Of a stretch of DNA of 64,000 nucleotides, positions 45,606-56,100 are shown piece after piece. Where the stretch lies: positions 372,001 to 436,000 of the forward strand of contig NZ_CP011036.1 of the NCBI RefSeq assembly GCF_002221505.1, read 5' to 3'. Source of the DNA: Pseudoalteromonas nigrifaciens (GTDB lineage Bacteria > Pseudomonadota > Gammaproteobacteria > Enterobacterales > Alteromonadaceae). The notes beneath the pieces were generated by a model. That model saw only the letters and a program-made list of their open reading frames with translations. It did not search any database and had not been told where the DNA came from. Both the position numbers and the translations under genes were made by a program. Each line of letters opens with the position of its first letter. The first letter of the stretch is position 1.

Positions 45606-47622
45606 ATTAACGTCTCGTAATTTGTCATGAATAATAATTAGAGTCTTACTCTATTTGGGTTTGAATTTAGTCGAATTTTCAAAGTAAGTTAGTAATTAAC
45701 GTTTCGTATCTCTATTCCATTTGAACGTTTTCCAGTTGCCTTCCTCGAGCCACGCGATACCTTCAGAACGTCTACCACAAAAATGTGAATTACTACCATT
45801 TGGAAATGCACTTCGTTCTGAAATCATTAACCAAACAGGTTCAATGTTAAATTTATTAGAGTAAGAACTTAAGATATCCTGGTTAATTAAAACTGCAGTT
45901 CTGTCATCGGTATTATCCATTGATTGGAAAACAACATTATTATCTTTATCTACCCATTTGCTTATGTCACTTTTTGAGATTGAAAGATTAAGTTCTTCCG
46001 CGAGCCACTTTTGTGGCATGTGGATAGTAAAACCTTCAGGAAGTGATTTATCTAAATGGCTCTCCCAAAGATACCTTGTTGCAGGTATTGCAAATTCAAT
46101 ACTTTTATCATTGTGAAATAAGTTTTCAGAAAATTTACCAGACTCCCAAGTGGAGCGCCAAAATGCTTCTAATAAATAAGGACCATCGGTAAACTCAACT
46201 GGTCGAAATGAATGGCCATCAATTTTATTTTGTGATTTGAGTGAATTTATAAAATTCATTTTTTCATTTTTTTCTACAAATACACAATAAAGAAACCTGA
46301 ACTCCTCAAAACGGAGTCCATGCTCGCCAACATTAGGTTCTTTGTACCTTTGCTTATCTGAATTATATTCATACAAAGTAAACCAAGAGTTTCCACTTTC
46401 ATCAACTTTAAGAAAGTTTTGCTCAAAAAATAATGTAGGGTTTTCTTTAAATGGCCATGCTTTTAAGTCTTTTTCAGCTACATTAGGAAGTTCTATGTTT
46501 GGTGCCGTCATCCAACTATTAGTGTTTTGTGTTTTTACTTGTTCTTTTAAAGGTAAAATAGTCGGCTCATAATCGCGGCGAAAGTTCTGATGGCTGTATT
46601 TGTATATACAGGGTTTTTCTGGCCAGCCTTGAAGTTCCCAATAGTTATCAGCTAATCGAGCTTGAAGCTCATCCAAGGCAATACGTTGATATTTTTTACC
46701 TATCCTCTCAAGATCATTTTCATGCCGATTATGACTAGTACCATATCCGTCATTGTTAAATAACTTAGAGTTCCAACCAAGCTCATAAGCTCTTTTTGTT
46801 ATCCATAGGCGACATTGTTGAACATCAAGTTTCTCAAATTCATCATTTCTTTGCTCGTTTAAATACTCATTATGAAGTTTTGATATTTCAAATTCATTTA
46901 GCAAAGTTTCTAAGTGCTTTAACTTTTCATTTTTTTCAGTTTCTAACCGTTTTTCTTCTTCACTCTCTTCATGGAATGCTGAGAATGGTAACAAATTGAT
47001 CAAGAGGTTTACTTTTTCAAATTCATTCAAAGCAGTGACTCTTTCACCGAACGGCTTGATTATATTCTCAATAAATAATTTTTTTCGTTCTTCAAATGAA
47101 ATAGGTGCAGGTGAATCAAGCTGGCTCGTTAAAAAAACATCTACCTTGCCTGGGATCGAGTATTTACCAAAATCTCCCCATTCACTCGAAGCTGAATGAA
47201 AAATATCCTTACCACCGCAAACTTCAGCTAACCTTTCAACTTCTTCGATTTTTAAATTAAAAGTTGGAAGCTCAGATTTAAATGGGGGGAAGCAGTTTTC
47301 TATGGATAAGCTGTTACAGAATGCATTATTGACTTTAGCTACTTCAATTATTCCTAACGCATAGTCTCTAGTTAATAAGGCTTTCGAAGGCGAAACATTA
47401 GCAAAAAACTTTATGCATATTCCGGAGCATCGTGAACAGTGATTCCGGCCCATCGTGAACACCCGTTCTGGTTTTAGCGTGAACGCTCATTCCGGTTTTA
47501 TCGTGAACACTTTTGACTGATTTTCCGGAATCGGTGTTCACACCAAACCAGTACAATTTCAACGCATTGATTATTAATTACTTTGTTAAGCTATTTCCTT
47601 TTTGTATTACTGAGGAAGGGAT

Positions 47623-49167
47623 ATGGCGACTAAGAGGATCACAATGCGTAAAATTCGAGAAGTGTTGAGGCTACATTTTGCTGCCCAACTCAGTGTCAGA
47701 AAAATAAGTGCCAGCACTAAGATCAGTGTCGGTGGTATTCAAAAACTACTCACTAAAGCCAGAGCTTTATCGTTAAGTTGGCCACTGCCCGACGAGCTTG
47801 ATGATTCTGTGCTTGCTAGTCAGTTCTATCCTCGCGCCGACACTCGGCCATCCCAGCGATTTGAAGTGCCAGATTGGCCAGCCATTCGAAAAGAATTAAC
47901 GGGCAAAGGCGTCACCAAGAACTTACTCTGGGAAGAATATACTCAGCAATATCCGAATCGTTGTTACAGCTATTCTCAGTTCTGCGATCGCTATATGACC
48001 TGGCTTAAAAAGCAAAAACGTTCGATGCGACAAGTGCATAAAGCAGGAGAAAAACTCTTTGTCGATTATGCGGGTCAAACGATGCCCATTGTTTGTAATG
48101 CGACGGGTGAAGTGAAGTTCGCCCAGATATTCGTGGCGGTGATGGGCGCATCAAATTATACATTTTGTGAAGCAACCTGGAGCCAAAGTCTACCCGACTG
48201 GATCGGCAGTCACGTGCGAGCATTTGAATTTATCGGCGGTATACCTGACATGGTTATCCCCGATAATTTACGCAGTGGTGTCAGTAAAGCGTGTCGCTAC
48301 GACCCTGATGTTAACCCGAGTTATCAGCAATTGGCCGCGCATTATGGCACCGTGATTGTGCCTGCTCGTCCCAGAAAACCACAAGATAAAGCCAAGGCCG
48401 AAGTGGGCGTGCAAATCATTGAACGCTGGATACTCGCCAAGTTACGACACCAAACCTTTTTCTCATTAGCTGAGCTAAACCATTGCATCAAAGCCTTACT
48501 GCTTGAGGTCAATAATAAGCCCTTTAAGCAACTGAGTGGGACACGACAATCATGGTTCGAGTCAATCGACAAACCCGCCCTCGCGCCCATGCCCAAACTA
48601 GCTTATCAATTCACGGATATTAAACACGTCAAAGTGAATATTGATTATCACGTTCAGTATGATAACCATCTTTACTCGGTACCCCATCACTTGGTGGGTG
48701 AAAAGCTTGAACTTCATGCCAAAGACAACTTGATTGAGGCTTATTTCAAGCATAAACGCATCACCAGTCACCCGAGAAAATATCATCCGGGCATGACCAC
48801 CACATCCGAGCACATGCCTGTAAAGCATGAGAAGCATCATAAATGGTCACCAGGGCGTTTAATGAATTGGGCGAAAGATATTGGAGATGACGTTTTGCTC
48901 TGGGTGAAAGCACAATTGGCACAGAAACAACATGAAGAACAAGCGTATCGTGTGTGCTTAGGCTTACTCAACCTATCAAGAAGCTATCCCGCCGATCGGC
49001 TCAATAACGCCTGTGCGATAGCCAATCAATACAGTTTATATCGGTTAAAACATATCAAAGACATACTCAGTAGCAACCAAGATAAATTGCCGCGAACGCA
49101 AGAAGAGCCGTCGACGTTATTGCCACAATCCCATGAAAATATCCGTGGTCCTAAAAGCTTCCATTAA
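47623..49167 (+). CDS. istA: IS21-family transposase IstA
   Basis: DDE transposase of IS21 elements. An N-terminal HTH is visible (TMRKIREVLRLHFAAQLSVRKISAS), then the catalytic core with VDYAGQTMPI (first Asp), PDMVIPDNLRSGV (second Asp) and KAKAEVGVQIIERW (Glu), and a C-terminal beta region contacting DNA. 514 residues. GGAAGGG precedes the ATG. istB follows 14 bases later. Confidence 0.96.
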   Translation: MATKRITMRKIREVLRLHFAAQLSVRKISASTKISVGGIQKLLTKARALSLSWPLPDELDDSVLASQFYPRADTRPSQRFEVPDWPAIRKELTGKGVTKNLLWEEYTQQYPNRCYSYSQFCDRYMTWLKKQKRSMRQVHKAGEKLFVDYAGQTMPIVCNATGEVKFAQIFVAVMGASNYTFCEATWSQSLPDWIGSHVRAFEFIGGIPDMVIPDNLRSGVSKACRYDPDVNPSYQQLAAHYGTVIVPARPRKPQDKAKAEVGVQIIERWILAKLRHQTFFSLAELNHCIKALLLEVNNKPFKQLSGTRQSWFESIDKPALAPMPKLAYQFTDIKHVKVNIDYHVQYDNHLYSVPHHLVGEKLELHAKDNLIEAYFKHKRITSHPRKYHPGMTTTSEHMPVKHEKHHKWSPGRLMNWAKDIGDDVLLWVKAQLAQKQHEEQAYRVCLGLLNLSRSYPADRLNNACAIANQYSLYRLKHIKDILSSNQDKLPRTQEEPSTLLPQSHENIRGPKSFH

Positions 49168-49181
49168 GGTAAGGAAATTCT

Positions 49182-49937
49182 ATGTTAGAACAAACGATAA
49201 CTCAGCTTCGTCAACTCAAACTCAGTGGTATGGCCAACGCCTTAGTGAGCCAAATAGAACAACCAAGTACTTATGAAGGGTTGTCCTTCGATGAGCGACT
49301 ACAACTGCTAGCAGACAGTGAAGCCCAAGACCGAGAGAGCCGAAAACAACAACGCTTACTTAAAGCGGCAAAACTTAAATTAGCCGCTAACGCCAGAGAC
49401 ATAGATTATCATCACCCGCGAGGTCTCAATCAATCGATGATGGCATCGCTACTGCAATGTGATTGGCTGAATAAATCACAAAACTTACTCATCACAGGCC
49501 CTTGCGGTAGCGGTAAAACCTATATCACTTGTGCGCTTGCGCATACAGGATGCATGAAAGGCTACAGCGTTAAATATTACCGACTCTCAAGGTTGATGCT
49601 TGCGCTGACACAAGCCAAAGCAGATGGCACTTACAGTCGAATGTTACAGTCACTCGCTAAGATCGACTTACTCGTTTTAGATGATTGGGGGCTTGAGCCA
49701 CTTAAAGCGGCACAACGAAATGACTTAATGGAGATCATGGATGATAGGCACGGCAGTTCATCAACCGCCATCATCAGTCAATTACCCACCGAAGAATGGC
49801 ATCAATCCATCGGCGATAATACCTTAGCCGATGCCATTTTAGATCGACTAATGCACAATGCTCATCGGATAAAATTAAAGGGGGAGTCTATGAGAAAAAT
49901 TCAATCTAAAATTGACCATCGTGAACACTTAGGTTAA
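49182..49937 (+). CDS. istB: IS21 transposition helper ATPase IstB
   Basis: DnaC-like AAA+ ATPase that remodels target DNA for IstA. Walker A GPCGSGKTYIT, Walker B LLVLDDWGLEPL, sensor SQLPTEEWH and the C-terminal LDRLMHNAHRIKLKGESMRK are all present, in 251 residues. Intact and directly downstream of istA. Confidence 0.96.
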   Translation: MLEQTITQLRQLKLSGMANALVSQIEQPSTYEGLSFDERLQLLADSEAQDRESRKQQRLLKAAKLKLAANARDIDYHHPRGLNQSMMASLLQCDWLNKSQNLLITGPCGSGKTYITCALAHTGCMKGYSVKYYRLSRLMLALTQAKADGTYSRMLQSLAKIDLLVLDDWGLEPLKAAQRNDLMEIMDDRHGSSSTAIISQLPTEEWHQSIGDNTLADAILDRLMHNAHRIKLKGESMRKIQSKIDHREHLG

Positions 49938-52867
49938 AAATGTCATGAACCCAATGCGTGGAATTTAAGTGTTCACGATAAAACCGGAATCGGTGTTCAC
50001 CATCACCGGAATATGCACTTTACGTATACTTCTTGTGAATAAGTAGAAAGTCGTTCAAAGCTTTGATCAATACAACATGATCCAAATGCAGCGCTATAAA
50101 GCCGCTCAACAACATAAGGATCATTACAATCATGCATTTTATTTAACAGATAAATAAAGCTGTCTTGATGTGACAAAAATAAGTTAGTTAAGGCTTTGGT
50201 AGCCTTATCTCTTAGCGTTATATGAGATGATGTCAACGCCCAAGCTAAAACTAGAGATGCCAATTCAATATGCTGAACAGTATTAGTATCTTTCGACCCA
50301 GATAGAGCCCAAGAAACCAATCGGTTAATTTGACTGCCTTCTTCTTTTGATGCCCAATTAATCCAGCGAGTCCAATAACTGTCTCTTTCAGGCATATGAT
50401 ACTGTTTTAACTTTTCATGTAAGGACAAAGCATTAAATGGATGCTCTATCATCAAGGAAACTTCTAGAATAATCTCAAAATATTGTATGTGATTTTCGTT
50501 AAGTTGATTTAGCAACTCTTTTGTTGAGTCTGTGAATGCGCCAGAACATCTAGACTTAAAACTTTCTCCAAAACCCTTCTGAAGTAATTGCTCATTGTGC
50601 CAATGTTTTTCCCAATTTGGTAACGTATGAGAAAATTCTAAGCTAAGCTGCTCAGGGTATATAGTAGATAGTGAACTAATTAAACCAGCATATTGGTATT
50701 TTATACCATCATCTAAATTATTTCCGTGAAATAAAAAATTAAGAGTGCCATTCTTACTAAAGGCTAAGTGTTGATTTTCAACAGTTATTTCTTCAACTAA
50801 AGCTTTTGCCATAAGATGATTTTGAAATTTTTGAAATGAAAATCGTATCAATTCTGAGGGGGGGCTAAATGGATCTATGTTTTTTGAAAAAGGAGGTGGG
50901 TCTTTACGAAATAAACTTGTATTGATTAGTACTTCTAACCAAGTTTTACCTTCAGGCGGAACCCTACCTATAAAGCTAGTAGCTGCGATATTAGTTGCTT
51001 CTTGAAGCTCAACATAATCACAAGCATTTTTTGCCATATGCTTTGAGAAGTCAACAACACACTGCTTTATAGATTTTGAAATATCTTCACTATGCAGTGA
51101 CTTGTATCCTGTTCTCAAGCTCAGCGCATCTAAATAAAGAGCCATGATACTGGATATACCACTTAAACCACGAGGAAACTCATTTAAACCTTTTGCTTTT
51201 AAAGCCTCACTGGTAGTTTTAAGGAATAAAGGGTTATAAAACTCTGGCGATAACCATGGGGTATTTGGTCTGGCAATTCCTTTTTTATCCAAATAATTAA
51301 TTGCAGCTACTTCTTTTTCTTCAAAGGAACTGAAGCCATTAACAGGTAATTTCGGAAGTTCGACTGTAAGTGAATTGGGTATGGTATATGGTAAATACTC
51401 CTCACGACATGAAAAAACTATAGCTAGGAATGGGTATTTTTTAATATGGCTAATAAACTCATTTAAGTGATTTCTCCAGTATGATGAACCTACACCTTCA
51501 TTAATTGCATCAATTAAGATAAGGCACCTTTCACCAATCCTCTCTCCAGCTGAATTTAATATGCCTAATAGATCATCAGGTGTTCGACCCTCTAGTCCTA
51601 AAAGGGAGCCTAGTTGCTCCCAAAAAGGAGAGTTTGAAAAGCTTTGACCTAGAAGTAATACTGTTGGTAAGCCTGCTTGAATTCTCTTATCTGCAACAAG
51701 ACCTAGTACGTGAGATTTTCCAATCCCAGCAGGCCCATGAATTAATGCGCACTGATGGGTTTCAGCTTTTACTTTAACGTCACAAAGAAGCTTGTTTAAT
51801 GAGTTAAACGAAGAAGAAAGTTTACTTAGACTATCGAAAGTATTCTTTAATAGTGATCTATCGGTTTTACTATCAAAAGAGTCGAAATGATTTTTAAGAA
51901 TATAAAAGCATGTATTAAAAGAATCTAAACTTTTTAATATGGCAGGAATATCCCATTTTTGGTTAAAGTCCTTTGTTATTTTTTTCTTACATTTTACAAC
52001 TTCATTCCATGCTTGAAGTATTTGATCCTGTAATTCAGGCGCGGGGGTTCGTATTGGTAATGAAGGTTCAATAATTGGCAATTTAGACTTTTTAAACTCT
52101 CTAAAACCATTAATTAATTCGTCCCTAGCTTTATCAGTGCGAGCTATAAAATCAAAGAGAGTTTCAATTTCAACACTAACGTGTTCTCGAGCGTTAAAGC
52201 GATCCTCTAATGCTTTTATTCCATGGTTGACTTGATGAGTAAACCAATAATCATTTAAAACATCTTGCCCGAACCAATACTTAACCAAATTGATATTTTC
52301 ATCTCTGAGAAGCATTTCTCGTAGATCTGTCTCAGTCCAAAGTTTAAACTCCACCGTGATAGATTTTTCTCTTGCCCAGCTCGTCCATTTAATAACATGG
52401 CTATCCCATTTTTCTCTTTGAGATTTCCCTTTTACTCCTCTCTCAGGAGTAAGATCTTTTGATAACCCAAAAATATAAGTTTGTAGCTCAGGATGGACTT
52501 TTAAGGCTTGCTTTACTGACTCATCCATTTGCGCCCACTGAGAGGTACCTATTGATAGGAAAAATTTTGCTTGATAACCTATTTTATTTCCATTACTTAA
52601 AAGCCAAATAGCCTCAACGCCACCATCACCTCCACTACCGTTGTTAGGCTGGAAATCTACTCCATTTACATGTTTTTCACGGCGAGCTAGCACACAAATT
52701 AGATCTTCAAAAGATTCTCTTTGTCCTTTATTAAAAGCATTAATGGTAGAAAAATCGATCAAAACTCTACTTCCTTAGATTCTTGTTGCATTCAGTTTAA
52801 AATGAAGCCAATAAATTCAGTCCTATACTTTCTTGAGATTTAACTTAGCTAATTATGAAAAATTATT

Positions 52868-53107
52868 TTATTCTGGAGGTTTAAAATTACGCATATGAAA
52901 AACAGTATTTGCGTGAAGACGGGCACTTTCATTAACACTGAGGAAGTCAATTCGCCCATTTGGTAGTTTTCTTACATTTAAAATGCCCTCAATAGATACA
53001 TCAGCGCTCACAGAAAACTTTCCTTTTTTCATGGTTGAGTGCAAATAATGAAAACGTAATTCAAACTCTAACCTCGTTCTTGGTGTATCGTATGTTTCAA
53101 AATTCAT
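52868..53107 (-). CDS. small protein of the AVAST type 1-like operon
   Basis: A 79-residue protein with no membrane segment or recognisable motif. It starts 12 bases after the stop of the protease-STAND gene and is on the same strand, so it is very probably cotranscribed. The three-gene content MBL, protease-STAND, small protein is what has been described for type 1 AVAST systems. Its function within such systems is not known to me. Confidence 0.65.
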   Translation of the reverse strand: MNFETYDTPRTRLEFELRFHYLHSTMKKGKFSVSADVSIEGILNVRKLPNGRIDFLSVNESARLHANTVFHMRNFKPPE

Positions 53108-53119
53108 AAATAGTCTTTT

Positions 53120-56100
53120 TTATCCAAAAGAAATGATGCTAACAGGTTTATGATCTAACTCAAAAATCCAAATTAACTTGAATCCTTGAGGTAATTGAAG
53201 TGAGCTAGCTTTAATAGATAAAAAGCATCCTTCATGCGAAGGGGCGCCCTTATAAGTATCTTTTAGCCTTCCTGATCTCCACCAAGCCCGTTTTATACTA
53301 GAGCTACTTGAATTTGTATTTCTCATGAAATCCGTAGTCGGGATTGCAGGTGTAAAACTACCGAAATATGCAGGTAAAGGGCTAACATTAGCACAAGTGT
53401 CGAGCAAGCTTGTATTATCTAACATCGGCTTATCTACTGATAAAAACCGCCCCGAGGGTAGGGATATTTCATTAGGTTTATCAGAAAGGTATGCTGTAAG
53501 TCTAACTAATCGAAGTTTTCCTTGAAAAAAAACTCTTTCGCAATAGTCTAAGAAAATAATGTCTTCTTGCATTGGACTGATCTTTTTAGATTCTAGCCAA
53601 TGTAAAGCAGGGGATTTAAATTTTTTAACTCTTAAGTTATCTAAACGTGAAGGGTTATATTTTCTAAAAATACTTTCAATTTTTTTGTAATCTGATTCAT
53701 CTCTAAAATTTTGTAGTGCAACTTGAAGTACGAAACAGACTTTATCTTGCCAGCGAACTGGATTTTTTACATTTCCATAATAACCTTCTGCTAGCAATTG
53801 CTCCAACTCTAAGCTTATATTTGCAGAAAATGATGAGCAAATCACTTTTAGTATTGATTCAGCTTCAGTTACTACACCCGTACTTAAAAAGCCTAGCGAG
53901 TTTAATTTTTCCCATTTGTCACTTATACATTCCGCCCATGATGGTAGTTCAATATAGTTTTTCTTATCTTTGTCAGCACCCACACAATCAAAACGAGTCA
54001 TTAATGTGTTTAGAGCTTCTTCAGCTGATTCTAACTCTTTTGATGCTGCATCACGGGCTAGTTTTACTAAAACTGAATACCTTCCTAGATGCTTACAGTT
54101 TTTTTCTATGAAGCAAAAATCTAGCTCTTTAGATAAAGTTTCCCAAAGTTTCGGAGATGATGAAGATAATTGTTCAAGAGCCCCACAAATAAGATCAGGA
54201 TGAGCGCCACTATCCATTGTAAAAGCTTTAGCTCCAAAAAGATGAACAAATTTAGAAAAACTTTGTGATAACCAAATAAGCATATCTGACGCTTTTTCAC
54301 GACGCTGCCAACTTGGGTGCTCAATTGCATGAAGAAGTAAAGTAACTAAACAATTAGATGATTCTTTCATATTATCATGAGAACTAAAAATAGCAGTTTC
54401 TTCGTTAATATTACCAACCATTAGCTTAGTATGTTCACAAGTTACTCGAATAAGCTCTAATTGTTCATTATCTGACGAGTGAGAAGTTAACCATTTTATT
54501 AAACAATCAGCAATTCGCCAATTATCAGCATAGCGTTCATTTAGTATTAAAGGAGAATAGAGCTTGATTAAGTTAGTGACTGAGTTTGTAGTTTCTAAAA
54601 GTAAAGATTGTGCAACTACACTTTCTGACATTTGCCCAGCCCATATAGGCCACCCAGCAGTTTGAATCGAATTTAGTCCAGATATTATTTCTTTTTGTCC
54701 CTCGGAGTAATTTTGACGTCGTAGAAACCTTTCAGCGTTAGAGAAAGCTGTAGCAGCTTCATCTATCGAATCTTTTCGACCAAAAGTTCCAGGCATATAG
54801 AGTAAGTCAGAAGTTTCTTCAGCTTGTTGATTACCTATATTATCAACCTTATCTTTCTTTTCTTCAGCCGTTTGAACTTTGAATTTTCCTGTGCTGGATA
54901 CAGCCAATAATTCACAAAATTTATCTTCAAATATATTTTTGTATTGTTCAGGTATGAATGGAGCAATAGATGCAATAAATTCAGAGCAATTACTTTTATT
55001 TGAAAATTCAGATTCACAAATAATCTCCAGTCTATCTATTATCAGAGACATTGATTTATCATCTTCTGATACTTTATCGATCAACAACCCATAAACTTCA
55101 GCAAAGCGAGTGATATAACGAGAGTCGCCAAACTGGTAGCTTTCTAATAACGCCCAGCATAATTGCCAGTCTGCATTTGGCGCTAAGGACTCAATTATAA
55201 CAAGAACTGAATCTTGTTCATCTAGTGCAGTACCTGGAAAGCGAGTCCCTCTCAACTTTGATACTCTATCAATATCATCGTGAGTTACATCCTGATACAT
55301 TTGGTATATTGTTCCGTAGGTCTGTTTTATAAAGTAGTTCACGGCATTGAGGTAGTCACTGCGTGAACATAAAGCAGATAAAAAGTCGCGTTTAGCATAT
55401 CTAACATAACGTTGAAACGTCATTTCACCGCCTGCTGCATCTAGCAATCCAGCGATTTGATTTACCGACCCTGATGGTAACGTTAGTTCACTATTCTGCG
55501 ATTTAAGTGCTGTTATGCTTAATCCTAATTGGTCTTCTTTATACCAATTAGGGCCCATTGAGTATGCTAAGACCAGTCGATAAGTTTCAGCGGCCTTTTC
55601 AGTTGCACCTAACTTGGTAAATAATGGTATTATTTTCAATAAGTCAGGAACCAATTCGTGTCTGTTTTTTAGGTTGGGAATTACAAATTTTAGCCAAAGT
55701 TCAACCAGGTCAAAAGCTTTGTCTTCAGCTTCTAAATTTAATCCTGATCTAGTAAAAATATCTAAAACCTCACTAAGAATCCTTCTAAACCCTTCAGAGT
55801 AAATACCACACTGGTGCTTAAATTGCCCTTCTATAAAGCTCAGAATTTCGTAAGCTTTTTCAGGGAAAATATCACTAACTAACTTGATTATGGACTCGTA
55901 TATATATGGGAGTATATCTTCTGGTAATCCATAAGAATCTATCCACTCAGCACGCTCTGAAAGGCGAAATTTTAGTTGATTTAAAATATCCACATGTAAA
56001 ATGTTCCAAACGGATTCTAGGCTGGCTATATTACCAGTACTTTTGAAGCGTCTTGCAGAACCATCACACCATGCTATTAATTGTAGAGTTGATTTAATTC

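Larger units (their letters stand above)
47414..50017 (+). mobile_element. IS21-family insertion sequence in the nuclease-STAND gene
   Basis: A 2604-base element beginning TGCATATTCCGG and ending with its exact complement CCGGAATATGCA. It is flanked by the five-base target duplication CTTTA (47409-47413 and 50018-50022). Several subterminal repeats of the type ATTCCGGnnnnnnCGTGAACA at each end fit multiple IstA binding sites, typical of IS21. It contains istA and istB and looks complete. Confidence 0.97.
45696..52762 (-). pseudogene. Avs-like nuclease-STAND NTPase, split by an IS21-family element
   Basis: Large STAND ATPase of the kind used in AVAST anti-phage defence, where recognition of a phage protein triggers an N-terminal effector. 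The 5' part (52762-50018) has an Mrr-like PD-(D/E)xK domain (GGDGGVEAIW, GYQAKFF, residues about 40-68), P-loop HGPAGIGKSHVLG near residue 340 and Walker B CLILIDAINEG near 412. The 3' part (47408-45696) resumes at FFANVSPSKALLTRDY. Dropping the IS and one CTTTA copy joins codon 915 to the next in frame, giving 1485 residues. Effector and NTPase are intact, but the sensor tail is cut off, so recognition should be lost. Confidence 0.88.

Noticed and set aside
46342..46999. Small plus-strand frames inside the nuclease-STAND 3' part
   Set aside because: They are shadows of the minus-strand gene, which rejoins in frame with its 5' part.
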